Positions 33,130-44,400 of a stretch of DNA of 64,000 nt are shown one piece after another. Source of the DNA: Lepus europaeus (Eukaryota > Chordata > Mammalia > Lagomorpha > Leporidae); assembly GCF_033115175.1 (NCBI RefSeq), contig NC_084845.1, positions 2,048,501-2,112,500 on the forward strand, written 5' to 3'. Both the position numbers and the translations under genes were made by a program. The stretch's first letter is position 1; every line of letters begins with the position of its first letter. A model generated the notes under the pieces. It searched no databases. It saw only the letters and a program-made list of their open reading frames with translations, and was not told the DNA's origin.

Positions 33130-34130
33130 CACTGTATCTTTAAAAAAAGCTTTATTGTAAAATCTATGTAACATGAAATCTGCTATTCTGATCATGTGCC
33201 GGGGCACACGTAGGTAAGCACCAAGCGCGTTCGTACTGTTGTGTAACCACCAGCACTGTCCACCTTCAGATCCTGTCCACCCTCCCGAACAGAAACCGTA
33301 CCCGTCAGATCATAGCCCCGCACCACTGTTTTACTCTCTGATTCTTTGAATTTGACTCCTCTGGGTACCTCGTGTAGGGGGACTCATACAAGCTCTGTCC
33401 TTTCGTGCCTGGCTTAACTCACTTAGTGAAGTAGGCAGGCACACAGGTTAAAATCCATTAGATTTGTGAGCTGAAAGACCACGCTTTCGCCACGCCCCTG
33501 TGTGACCTCACACCCTACCTGGCCACACCTGGGTGCCCACTGGCCAATCAGGTTAATTAACCACTCCCCTTTGGAAGCGGGTTAAAAGCCTGTGACTCGG
33601 TATGGCCTGCTCTTCTCTTCTGCCCGGCCTCTTGCCAGGAGGGGGCTGGCTGTAGCCCTGCGCGTCCAGGGTGCGTGGCCTTCGGGCTGCCCGGCCTAGG
33701 CTTCCTGGCCTGGATGCTCCTCCACGTGGAGGGTTCCTGGTGCTCGGTATGAACCCAGATCTACCCCTCTCTCTTAGATAAAGCTCTCACTCTCCTACGT
33801 ATCTTTCTCACTAAATAAAAGCCTAAAATGTACCGTGCTGCCTCGTTTATCTGTGCCGGTATTTAGGATTCTCTAAATATTAGGCAGGAACCCTCTCGGG
33901 CTTATTAATATTGGGGATTTATTAATAAGCATATGGTGATATCCTATGACACCCCAAATTCTGATAGCCTATGTGGCACCCCAGATGGCGCTTCTGGGGA
34001 ATTTTAAGGGCCACATTTTTGTATATATTTTAGGGGGTCATTTCCGATATCATTAGCACAATGTTTCCAATGTTCATCCGTGCTGCAGTATGTACCAGAA
34101 TATCATACCTTCTTCTTTTGCTTTCTTCCT
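33130..34130 (-). mobile_element. L1M 3' UTR, interrupted by a solo LTR
   Basis: Antisense L1MB-type landmarks lie on both sides of the LTR: GTTGTGTAACCACCAGCACTG, TTTGAATTTGACTCCTCTGG and TTTCGTGCCTGGCTTAACTC on the left; TTAGCACAATGTTTCCAATG and TTCATCCGTGCTGCAGTATG on the right. Joining left and right restores the usual L1 order. Confidence 0.8.
33427..34052 (+). mobile_element. solo LTR, class I ERV-like, 626 bp, looks whole
   Basis: Begins TGAAGTAGGC and ends GATATCA, with a perfect 4-bp target duplication, TTAG, at 33423-33426 and 34053-34056. It carries a TATA-like GGTTAAAAGCC near 33583 and poly-A signals (AATAAAAGCC near 33815). There is no internal viral region. The duplication length points to class I. 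It is younger than the L1M it splits. Confidence 0.85.
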
Positions 34131-34137
34131 CCTTTCA

Positions 34138-34300
34138 AGCATTTTATTTCAGATTAGCTTGAAATTGACAAGACAAACATTGTGGGGTGGTAATACAGAG
34201 TTCCCATACACCTCTCCCTCAGTCCCCTACGAACATCTTATATTTGCATCTTTGTCAAATTAATGAGCCACACTCGGCTTCCCTTTCTTTCCCCCAAAGC
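34138..34300 (-). mobile_element. L1M 3' UTR fragment
   Basis: Antisense run TTTCAGATTAGCTTGAAATT, AGAGTTCCCATACACCTCTC, ATTAATGAGCCACACTCGG matches old L1MD/ME-type 3' ends. Confidence 0.65.
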
Positions 34301-34399
34301 CTTTTTGTCTCTCCTGTCCCTCTGAGCCTCTCCTAACCAACACCCTGTGTTCAGGTTGAGCCAAGTTTTTCATGCTAGAAGCATTAATGTGTCTATACA

Positions 34400-34720
34400 A
34401 CAGAAAGCAGAATTTTGCTCAGAGCAAAGAGTGACATGACGCAGCCACCGGAAGACAGTCCAGCAGGTCCTCAAAAGGCCAAAACCAGAATGCACAGAGG
34501 CCCCCAAAGTGCCCCCTCTGGGTGAATTCCCAGAACTGGCAGCAGGATCCTGCAGAGAGAGTTAAACCCCTGCTGGAGGCAGCGTTACTCACCATAGCCA
34601 AAAGCAGGAGCAACCCAGGCGTTCACCCAAGGTTGAGTGGGGAAAGCCATGCATACGGACAACGGGAGTAACCGACTTCTCGTGGGTTATAAATAAAAAA
34701 CCAAGCAGGCTTTTATTCCA
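34400..34720 (+). mobile_element. L1M 3' fragment
   Basis: Sense landmarks: GGAAGACAGTCCAGCAGGTC, CTCAAAAGGCCAAAACC, ACTCACCATAGCCAAAAGCA, GGAGCAACCCAGGCGTTCAC. Same part of L1 as at 5090 but an independent copy. Confidence 0.65.
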
Positions 34721-34964
34721 CCGACCTGTTCCATGTTCTCGCCTTAGGAAGCTCGCCGCTCTGCTCCCAGCCAGCGAGAGCTTCTCCTCCGTTTGTGGAA
34801 TGGAGGCTGCCCTGACCGGTGAGCTTGAAACAAAAGCCAGTTTGATCTGTAGCTAAATTTGCTGTCCTTTGTCTCTTGCCACTAGGGCAGTCAGTTCATA
34901 GAAGCAGAAGGTCAGGTGGCAGGCAGGGGAGCCTTGAGCTGCTGTGTAAGCCTTATGAGCCCAG

Positions 34965-35345
34965 TCTGATTCTGCCCCTGAAGCAGCATCACAGACCGGG
35001 TAATTTATGAACAGCAGACATTTCTCTCTCAGGCCTCAGGGTAGGAAGACCCAGATCAAGATACCAGCAGAGCCGCTGGCTGGCGAGGGCCCGCCCGCCC
35101 CCACGGAGGTGTCCGGTTAGGGAGTTTTCACAGGACGGGAGGCAGGGAAGGGCAGAAGGGACCAACCCTGCATCCCCGTCTGGTTCCCTCTGGGCCTCCT
35201 GTGAGATGCTAATCCGCTTCCAGGGATGGAGCCTCAGGGCGTAGTCAGTCACTTCCGCAAAGACCCCACCTCTCAATACACAGGATGGAACCCCACAGGA
35301 GACGGGGTTCAATCGTGCATCTGGGGACCTGCTCAGGCCCAGCAG
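34965..35345 (-). mobile_element. MaLR-type LTR
   Basis: Antisense MLT1/MST-like blocks in order: CACAGACCGGGTAATTTATG, TCTCTCTCAGGCCTCAGGG, GGAAGACCCAGATCAAGATA, AGACCCCACCTCTCAATAC. Old and diverged. Confidence 0.65.
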
Positions 35346-35399
35346 TGACACCTTCAGTTCTGCAAGGTGCAGGGACACTGGGGACAGACAGTGAGACCA

Positions 35400-36120
35400 A
35401 GGCAGAACGCAAATGACTTAAAAATGAATATTGTGGTAAATATTCGCATTTAAAAAAAATTTTAAAACAAATATTTTTAAAAGTCTCAAATTCTTCATTA
35501 CAGAATTAACGTTAGTGAAATATTTCTCAACAAAGTAAGTTTTAAGCTACACGTATTTTGCTACAACTGGAAATTGAAAAGGCAAAGTACTGTTTTTAAA
35601 GGCGTGCCTGTTCACTACTTTCTACGACTCAAGGTTGCCACCTAGTGACGGAAGAGACCCTGGACAATTTCATAGAAGATGAAGCAAAATCAGACCCTTT
35701 TGTTTCGTTTAATAAGATTCTTCGCAAGGTACAACAACCTCCCACAGCCGGGGCTGGCAGTGCGCCTCGGATACGTCGGTGTGTGTCGGCTCTGGCAGGA
35801 TCAGCAGCCCTGGTGTGGACACGGCTTGGCAGGAAGGAGCAGACTGAGTGCAGAGGAAAATGCACACTGGCACCCCCAGCAGCCCCAGCTGTGAGTGAGG
35901 TCCTGACAACACCGGGCTCAGAGCGGGAGAAGGGGCGGGGCCAGGGTGGGTGGCTCTGAGCCCATGCCCACCCCTCCTGCTCCAGGGGACACTGCCCTGC
36001 ACACCTCTGGAGGGCGATTCCAGTCCTGTCCCTTCTCCACCCTTGGCCTTGGACATTTGGGGTTTGTACAGAGTGTTTTAGCGGGGCTGATATGGGAAAG
36101 AAAGTGGCCTGAAACTCCAA
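35400..36120. other. no gene recognised
   Basis: An AT-rich left half and a GC-rich right half. A 104-codon open frame at 35645 has no splice or family support. Confidence 0.4.
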
Positions 36121-36121
36121 T

Positions 36122-36298
36122 TCTTTTTATTTATTTATTTATTTTTTATCTTTTATTTAATGAATATAAATTTCCAAAGTACAGCTTATGGATTACAATG
36201 GCTCCCCCCCCCCCATAACTTCCCTCCCACCCGCAACCCTCCCCTTTCCCGCTCACTCTCCCCTTCCATTCACATCAAGATTCATCTGAAACTCCAAT
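36122..36298 (-). mobile_element. L1 3' end, rabbit type, young
   Basis: Minus-strand 3' terminus: TTTTATTTAATGAATATAAA, TTTCCAAAGTACAGCTTATG, TTACAATGGCTCCCCCCCCC, CCCTTCCATTCACATCAAGA. Severely 5'-truncated; low divergence from the lagomorph consensus as I remember it. Confidence 0.8.
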
Positions 36299-36339
36299 TT
36301 GATTGTCCACGGAGCTGGTCCCCGCATCTGCCCTCAATA

Positions 36340-36625
36340 ACACACACCACATATTCACACACACACACACACTCACACATATTCACACACACATACACAT
36401 TCACACACCATACACACTCACACACATATTCACACACACACTCACACATATTCACACACACATACACATTCACACACCATACACACACATACACACTCAC
36501 ATATTCACACACACACTCACACATATTCACACACACATACACATTCACACACCATACACACACATACACACTCACATATTCACACACATCACACACACAC
36601 ACATGCACACACTCACACATTCACG
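36340..36625. repeat. compound CA-rich minisatellite (CACATA/CACTCA/CACATT)
   Basis: Variant 6- and 8-mers of the type ACACAT, ACTCAC and ATTCAC form larger repeats: the block ACATACACATTCACACACCA recurs at 36391, 36460 and 36535, a period of 69-75 bp. Long frames on both strands (Thr-His-Ile, Val-Cys-Glu) are by-products. Confidence 0.9.
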
Positions 36626-36667
36626 AGGGGATGCACTGGTTCCCACAGGACTTGAACAACACAGAGA

Positions 36668-36838
36668 GAGAGTGTGGCAGGGGCCCAAGCACTTGGGCCA
36701 TCTTCCACTGCTTTTTCCTAGGCCTTTAGCAGGGAGCTGGATCAAAAGTGGAGCAGCCAGGACACGAAGCAGTGTCCATATGGGATGCCGGCATCACAGG
36801 TGGCACCTTTGCCCGTTACACCACAACACCGGCCTGGA
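36668..36838 (-). mobile_element. CSINE, 5' half only
   Basis: Minus-strand copy from AGGGGCCCAAGCACTTGGGC to the head complement TACACCACAACACCGGCC. The tail half is absent; a simple repeat adjoins the break. Confidence 0.85.
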
Positions 36839-36839
36839 A

Positions 36840-37300
36840 CGATTTTCCACGTACACTCTAGTACAGGCACCATATGTGCAACCATCAGGATAACTGAGTT
36901 CAGGGACCCCCTCACTGGCCTGAATGCAAACTCCTGTTGGTAGTGAGGACCCGTGTCACCCCCTCCTATTAATCTGCTCTCTGTCCCTAGGGATTTCTTG
37001 CCTGCAAAGGGCCTTCTGCGTCCGGCCTCTTGGCTCCTCTCTGCGGGAGCGACGCTGCAGTGTGGGGGTATACCACGTGCGCTTCATTCTGTCCTCTGTC
37101 AGTGGACAGAGCTGGTCTGGGCTGTTTTGAATGTCCTGCTACCTTGCATAATGCTGCTAGCAGCACACACACACTCCGTCGCTTTAGTAGCAGTTTCAAC
37201 AAATTGTGGGTCTTCACTCCAAGAAGTGGAATTGCTGGGTCGCACGGCGTTCCCCTGCCTACCCTGTTGAGGGAAGGCCAAGCCCTGCTCCACACAGGCT
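36840..37300 (-). mobile_element. L1M 3' fragment
   Basis: Antisense landmarks: ACGATTTTCCACGTACACTC, GTGCAACCATCAGGATAAC, CTCCAAGAAGTGGAATTGCT, GGGTCGCACGG. Confidence 0.65.
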
Positions 37301-38120
37301 GCACCGGCGACATCCCCGGCTTTCTCCTTGTCCTTACCACCTGCACGTTATTTCCCTTGCTCTCTGGTCTTATTGTTAGGGTTCACCCTTCTCACTCCGG
37401 GCCAGGCAGCCCCAGGCACACCACTAACCGAACACCAACCACGGTGTAGCCCCGAGCTCTTCTCTCTTCCTGGACCGGCTTCCCACTCCTCCTCCCTGAC
37501 GCCCCTCCCCCAGGGCACTTCCGAGCCCCGACGACAGGAGGGACCCCTCGCTTGTAGCTCTTCTCACTCCCTGTTCACAAGGTAGCTGCCCTTCACGAAT
37601 CTTCCCAGGCCTGCCCCTCCCTGTACAGGGTGAGCAGTCACCAGCTGCCCTCTGAGTTCAAAGCCGGCTTCCCAGACCCACAGGGCAGCACGCCGGTGGG
37701 GCTGTCGGCGTCCTTGGCGATCACTCTCGCTTGCCAATCAGCACGTGCGTCCAGGACACATCCGCTGCCTGGGGATGGGGCAGCCTCGGGCCTCTCCCAC
37801 GCCGACATCTTCTGATGAGCAGTCAGAATGGACTTCCTGGGCCTTTGGGTTGAGGATGCTGGCAGGGCCTGGAGCAAATTCCCCTTATTCGTGGCAATAA
37901 TCACCTTGTTTCGGGACACTGAAGGGTTTGCTTTGTGAGTGGTGCAGGAGCGCCACCTAGTGACCCCAGCTGGTGGAGACGCTCACACAGCAAACGCGAC
38001 ACACACGTGCCGTACACCCACCCACAGTCCCTCAGCCCTTTCAGACTTATTTTACTTGGCTGTAATCATCTTTTACCCAAGACCCCAGCAGCCCTGCCTG
38101 TGTGCGAGGTCAGAAGGAAG
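37301..38120. other. no gene recognised
   Basis: GC-rich unique-looking sequence with several open frames of 60-140 codons on both strands, none with splice sites, conserved motifs or a preferred frame. Confidence 0.4.
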
Positions 38121-38121
38121 A

Positions 38122-38270
38122 GCTCTGGGCGCTGTGGTGCAGTGGGCTAAGCCTCCGCCTGCAATGCTGGCATCCCAAGTGGGTGCTGGTTCGTATCCTG
38201 GCTGCTCCACTTCCGATCCAGCTCTCTGCTACAGGCTGGGAAAGCAGTAGAAGGTGGCCCAGTGCCCGGA
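38122..38270 (+). mobile_element. CSINE, 3'-truncated
   Basis: Head GAGCTCTGGGCGCTGTGGTG and body up to GTAGAAGGTGGCCCAGTGCC. Middle and tail are missing, which is unusual for retroposed SINEs (normally 5'-truncated) and implies a later deletion. Confidence 0.85.
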
Positions 38271-38738
38271 AGAAGCCCCCACCTGTGTCTGCCCCAGTGT
38301 CTTTCTGCAGGAGGCCCTGTTCTTTCTCCAGCACAAGCCAGCTGGACCCACTGAGGCAGCCACAGCCTGAGTAACAGGGACGGGACATGATGCTTCCAAG
38401 ACATTGGGGCAGGGACTGCATGCTATGCCCGTGCTGGGGACCCTAATGGGCCACCTTGGGCCTGGAGAGCTGCCTGTGGAGGGGGCACCCAAACTGAAAC
38501 TGGTCTGGTTTGGCTTCCACTGCTGCATAGGGCCCTGCCTGTACCCCCTGGTTCTGGGGCTGGAAGCACAAAGCATGGGTGCCAGCAGGTCAGGTTCTGG
38601 GTGGGGCCTCCTCCCGGGGCAGACGGCTGGCTGCTCCCTGTGTCCTCACACGGCAGAGAGGGCAGGCCCTTTGTCTTTCCTTAGAAGGACCTTTGTCTTT
38701 CCTTAGAAGGACGCCAATCCCATCAAAAGGCCTGCCCT

Positions 38739-39092
38739 GAGGGTCGGTGCTGTGGCGTAGCAGGTAAAGCCGCCACCTGCAGTGCCGGCATCCCATTTGG
38801 ATGCTGGTTTGAGTCCTGACTGCTCCACTTCTGATCCAGCTCTCTGCTGTGGCCTGGGAAGGCAGAGAAGACAGCTCAAGTCCTTGGGCCCCTGCACCCA
38901 TGTGGGAGAGAGACCCAGAGGAAGCTCCTGGCTCCTGGCTTCAGGTCAGCACAGTTCCGACCATTGCCACTGATTGGGGAGTGAACTAGTGGATGGAAGA
39001 CCTCTCTCTCTCTCTCCCTCTCTCTCTGCCTCTCTGTAACTCTGCCTTTCAAATAAATAAACAAATCTTTAAAAGAAAAAAAAAAAAAAAGG
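38739..39092 (+). mobile_element. CSINE
   Basis: Head GAGGGTCGGTGCTGTGGCGT, full body, TC block and AAATAAATAAACAAATCTTT with a poly-A tail. Confidence 0.93.
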
Positions 39093-39559
39093 CCAGCCCT
39101 CATGGCTTCCTCATCACCTCCCAGACTCCTACCCCCGACATGAGCACCTGGAAGTGTGAGATTTCAACATGAACTTCGGGGGTGGGGAGGGCAAGATCCT
39201 GTCCACAGCACCAGGTTCAAGCCTGTATTTAGCGCTGAGAGGTTCCTGTTTTCTGAACTTGTGTTCCCAGGAGGCCCAGGGCAGTGTCTGCAGACACCTG
39301 TGAGGGCCACAGCAGAGCGGCTACTGGAGTCCGGTGTGTGGAAGCCGGGGTGCCGCCCAGCATCCCCCCCAGGCACAGGAAGGGCCCCTGCCGAGGGTTG
39401 TCCCACCCCAAGTCTGTCATCGGGAAGCCCGGGTCCCGGGCCGAGTCCGGTCCAGCAGATGAGAGCGTCTGATTTATTTTCTTTCAGACGCAGACGCTCG
39501 TTGAGATCCAAGCAGCAGCTCCAGGAGCAGGGATGCCAGGGTTCTTGAGCCTCACCCCG

Positions 39560-40120
39560 CAGCCATCCCAGGTGGGAGGACCCTGGCAGCAGGAAGCCGG
39601 ATTCCAAGACCCCCAGGAAAACCGTCAGAAGCGGGAGGACCCTGCAGGGGACAGGGTCCAGGACAACCACAAGAACCACGCCAGGTCAGGCTGCTGCCCA
39701 AGCCTTCACAGGCATCACGCGCCCGATGCAGCACCCGCGAGTCCACCCCAGGGCACTCATCCAGAACCACCTGGCGCACACTGGGGAGCAGCTCTCCAGG
39801 TGTGGTGAGTGCGGGGCCACCTTCAACCAGGACTCCTCCCAGACGCTGCCCCAGTGCGTGCACACAGGAGGATGAGCGGCCCTAACTCCTGCCACCAATG
39901 CAGCAAGGCCTTGAGCCGCCGCTCCCTGTCCACGCCGGAGCCCTCGAGGGAGGCGAAGCCTGCCCACAGTGGTGGCCTTGCACAGCCTGACCAGACCTGC
40001 AGGAGAAGTGGAGCTCAGAGCTCAGGGCCTCTTACAGGCCGGGCACTCCTGAGGTTGCACAGGCTGGGAGAGGGCTCGAGACCGCTGGAACGGCCTTCAA
40101 CGGGACGGGCCTGGACTCAG
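39560..40120 (+). pseudogene. C2H2 zinc-finger gene remnant, 5' piece
   Basis: At about 39755-39870 one frame reads ALIQNHLAHTGEQL followed by SRCGECGATF, NQDSSQTL and CVHTGG: a finger linker (HTGE), a CxxCG zinc knuckle, the Phe and Leu of the finger core, and a second HTG linker. His is replaced by Asn at one ligand and by Cys at another, and a stop follows HTGG. Shifted frames then give CHQCSKALSRRS (near 39890) and GTAFNGTGLDSG (near 40100), further decayed finger pieces. The family is the KRAB/C2H2 type of the HTGE-linker class. This is a host gene fossil. Confidence 0.6.
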
Positions 40121-40343
40121 GTATAGGAATCCGGGGGAGGAGGGCTCCAGGCCTAGCGGCTGAGCAGAGATGGAGAGGTGGGTTGAGGGGGGAAGCGCCC
40201 CAAATCCCTTCTGCAGAAGAAAGGGGAGCTCTGAGCTTGGCGACTGCAGACGGAGCTGGGCCCCTGCAGAAGCTATCAAAAGTGTTCCTGGAGTTTTGAA
40301 ATGTAAGGACTGACAATGATAAGGGGAACGGGGGTTGGTATTT

Positions 40344-40662
40344 GGGGTCAGCACTGCCGCCGCCTGCAGTGCTGGTGTCCCATATGGGCACCAGTTCGAG
40401 TCCTGGCTGCTCCACTTCCAATCCAGCTCTCTGCTGTGGCCTGGGAAAGCTGTGGAAGATGGCCAAAGTGCTTGGGCCTCTGCGCCTGCATGAGAGACCC
40501 AGAAGAAGCTCCTGGATTCGGAGTGGCACAGCTCCGGCAGTTGGGGCCATCTGGGGAGTGAACCAGCAGATGGAAGACCTCTCTCTCTCTCTCTCTCTCT
40601 GCCTCTGCCTCTCTAACTCTGCCTTTCAAATAAATAAATAAATAAATATTAAAAAAAAATAG
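40344..40662 (+). mobile_element. CSINE
   Basis: Shortened head (GGGGTCAGCACTGCCGCCGC), B-box AGTTCGAGTCC, TC block and AAATAAATAAATAAATAAAT tail. The deletion in the head removes the A-box region. Confidence 0.92.
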
Positions 40663-40664
40663 GT

Positions 40665-41430
40665 TGGTATTCGAGGAGCCCACCGCCGCGCAAGACGCTG
40701 AGGCTGCCCCTTGGTGGCAGCGTGCAGGCGCCCCATCAACCCCCTACCCTCCCTGCAGCCTTCAGAGCTGCAAGTCCCCGGCCACAGGTGCCTCCGTAGG
40801 CTTCCAGACCTGTCAATATCCCCCTGCGCCACGCTCCCCAGGTTTCGATACCAGCCTGGGTCCATTGGGGTGGGTGGGAGGGGCCGCAGCTCCACCGTGC
40901 CCTCCTCCCGATCTGCTCCGTGGAGGCCGCTGGCGGGAGAACGCCGTGAACTCCACCTCTGCCGGGCACCGGTACGAGCTGTGAAGACCAGGAGAGCGTG
41001 ACCCGTGCAAGCAGGAGCTGCAGTCGGGGGAGCCCTCTGGGGAGGGGGCTCTGGGGCCCCGGAGTGTCTGCAGGAGCAGCAGCCAGGCAGCGAGAACAGC
41101 CAGGGCTGAGGTCCCGGGGCAAGCGCTCGGTGGGCACTTTCCAGTCTGGCTGGGAGGGGGGAGCAAGAGAGATGGGCGGAGGGGCCCACGCGGGCCAGAC
41201 TGGCCCAGATGGCCATGTGGGAGGGGCTTCAGTGGTTTCATGGGACCTGTCTGGCCGTGAGGGGCACCACGGGGCTCCAGGGGCTTCCGTGGATACTCAC
41301 ATTCTCTGTGGAATGAGGTCCCAGTTAGGCCGTGGAGCCCACACGAGTGCCCACTGCTAAGCTGACTTCAGTTACTATCACAATGATCTCAACGTCCCAC
41401 AGAACCGATTCAGCCCCGGGGCACTGTCTG
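40665..41430. other. GC-rich sequence between zinc-finger remnant and minisatellite
   Basis: GC- and purine-rich DNA, open in many frames. Possible finger debris near 40940-41000, but too eroded to call. Confidence 0.35.
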
Positions 41431-41432
41431 AG

Positions 41433-44400
41433 CGGAGCTGATCACCGCGCCCTTGTCTGAGCTGATCACCACGCCCTTGGCTGAGCTGGTCACCGCGCCC
41501 TTGGCTGAGCTGATCACCGCGCCCTTGTCTGAGCTGATCACCACGCCCTTGGCTGAGCTGGTCACTGCGCCCTTGGCTGAGCTGATCACCGCAACCTTGT
41601 CTGAGCTGGTCACTGTGCCCTTGGCTGAGCTGGTCACCGCACCCTTGTCTGAGCTGGTCACTGCTCCCTTGTCTAGCTGGTCACCGCACCCTTGTCTGAG
41701 CTGGTCACTGTGCCCTTGTCTGAGCTGGTCACTGCGCCCTTGTCTGAGCTGGTCACTGTGCCCTTGTCTGAGCTGGTCACCGCTCCCGTGTCTGAGCTGG
41801 TCACTGCTCCCTTGTCTAGCTGGTCACCGCACCCTTGTCTGAGCTGGTCACTGTGCCCTTGTCTGAGCTGGTCACCGTGCCCTTGTCTTTGCTGGTCACT
41901 GTGCCCTTGTCTGAGCTGGTCACTGCGCCCTTGTCTGAGCTGGTCACCGCGCCCTTGTCTGAGCTGGTCACCGTGCCCTTGTCTGAGCTGGTCACTGCGC
42001 CCTTGTCTGAGCTGGTCACCGTGCCCTTGTCTGAGCTGGTCACCGTGCCCTTGTCTGAGCTGGTCACTGCTCCCTTGTCTGAGCTGGTCACCGCTCCCGT
42101 GTCTGAGCTGGTCACTGCTCCCGTGTCTGAGATGGTCACCGTGCCCTTGTCTGAGCTGGTCACTGTGCCCTTGTCTGAGCTGGTCACTGTGCCCTTGTCT
42201 GAGCTGGTCACTGCGCCCTTGGCTGAGCTGGTCACTGCGCCCTTGGCTGAGCTGGTCACTGTGCCCTTGGCTGAGCTGGTCACCGTGCCCTTGTCTGAGC
42301 TGGTCACCGCGCCCTTGTCTGAGCTGGTCACCGCGCCCTTGTCTGAGCTGGTCACTGTGCCCTTGTCTGAGCTGGTCACCGCGCCCTTGTCTGAGCTGGT
42401 CACTGCGCCCTTGTCTGAGCTGGTCACTGTGCCCTTGGCTGAGGTGGTCACTGCGCCCTTGTCTGAGCTGATCACCGCGCCCTTGGCTGAGCTGGTCACT
42501 GCGCCCTTGGCTGAGCTGATCACCGCAACCTTGTCTGAGCTGGTCACCGCGCCCTTGTCTGAGCTGGTCACTGTGCCCTTGTCTGAGCTGGTCACCGCGC
42601 CCTTGTCTGAGCTGGTCACTGCGCCCTTGTCTGAGCTGGTCACTGTGCCCTTGGCTGAGCTGGTCACTGCGCCCTTGTCTGAGCTGATCACCGCGCCCTT
42701 GGCTGAGCTGGTCACTGCGCCCTTGTCTGAGCTGGTCACTGCGCCCTTGGCTGAGCTGGTCACTGCGCCCTTGGCTGAGCTGGTCACTGTGCCCTTGGCT
42801 GAGCTGGTCACCGTGCCCTTGTCTGAGCTGGTCACCGCGCCCTTGTCTGAGCTGGTCACCGCGCCCTTGTCTGAGCTGGTCACTGTGCCCTTGTCTGAGC
42901 TGGTCACCGCGCCCTTGTCTGAGCTGGTCACTGCGCCCTTGTCTGAGCTGGTCACTGTGCCCTTGTCTGAGCTGGTCACTGCGCCCTTGGCTGAGCTGGT
43001 CACTGCGCCCTTGGCTGAGCTGGTCACCGTGCCCTTGTCTGAGCTGGTCACCGCGCCCTTGTCTGAGCTGGTCACCGCGCCCTTGTCTGAGCTGGTCACT
43101 GTGCCCTTGTCTGAGCTGGTCACCGCGCCCTTGTCTGAGCTGGTCACTGCGCCCTTGTCTGAGCTGGTCACTGTGCCCTTGGCTGAGGTGGTCACTGCGC
43201 CCTTGGCTGAGCTGATCACCGCGCCCTTGGCTGAGCTGGTCACTGCGCCCTTGGCTGAGCTGATCACCGCAACCTTGTCTGAGCTGGTCACCGCGCCCTT
43301 GTCTGAGCTGGTCACTGTGCCCTTGTCTGAGCTGGTCACCGCGCCCTTGTCTGAGCTGGTCACTGCGCCCTTGTCTGAGCTGGTCACTGTGCCCTTGGCT
43401 GAGCTGGTCACTGCGCCCTTGTCTGAGCTGATCACCGCGCCCTTGGCTGAGCTGGTCACTGCGCCCTTGTCTGAGCTGATCACCGCGCCCTTGGCTGAGC
43501 TGGTCACTGCGCCCTTGTCTGAGCTGGTCACTGTGCCCTTGTCTGAGCTGGTCACCGCGCCCTTGTCTGAGCTGGTCACTGTGCCCTTGTCTGAGCTGGT
43601 CACCGCGCCCTTGTCTGAGCTGGTCACTGCGCCCTTGTCTGAGCTGGTCACTGTGCCCTTGTCTGAGCTGGTCACTGCTCCCTTGTCTGAGCTGGTCACT
43701 GCGCCCTTGTCTGAGCTGGTCACCGCTCCCTTGTCTAGCTGGTCACCGCTCCCTTGTCTAGCTGGTCACCGCACCCTTGTCTGAGCTGGTCACCACACCC
43801 TTGTCTGAGCTGGTCACCGTGCCCTTGTCTGAGCTGGTCACCGTGCCCTTGTCTGAGCTGGTCACCACGCCCTTGTCTGAGCTGGTCACCGCGCCCTTGT
43901 CTTTGCTGGTCACTGTGCCCTTGTCTGAGCTGGTCACTGCTCCCTTGTCTAGCTGGTCACCGCACCCTTGTCTGAGCTGGTCACTGTGCCCTTGTCTTTG
44001 CTGGTCACTGTGCCCTTGTCTTTGCTGGTCACTGTGCCCTTGTCTGAGCTGGTCACCGCGCCCTTGGCTGAGCTGGTCACCGCGCCCTTGTCTGAGCTGG
44101 TCACCGTGCCCTTGGCTGAGCTGGTCACCGCTCCCTTGTCTGAGCTGGTCACCGCTCCCGTGTCTGAGCTGGTCTCTGCTCCCGTGTCTGAGATGGTCAC
44201 CGTGCCCTTGTCTGAGCTGGTCACTGTGCCCTTGTCTGAGCTGGTCACTGTGCCCTTGTCTGAGCTGGTCACTGCGCCCTTGGCTGAGCTGGTCACTGCG
44301 CCCTTGGCTGAGCTGGTCACTGTGCCCTTGGCTGAGCTGGTCACTGCTCCCTTGTCTGAGCTGGTCACTGCGCCCTTGTCTGAGCTGGTCACTGCTCCCT

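Noticed and set aside
36160-36893. Frames of 189 and 196 codons over the CA-rich repeat
   Set aside because: Pure Thr-His-Ile repeats translated from a microsatellite and continuing into a CSINE.
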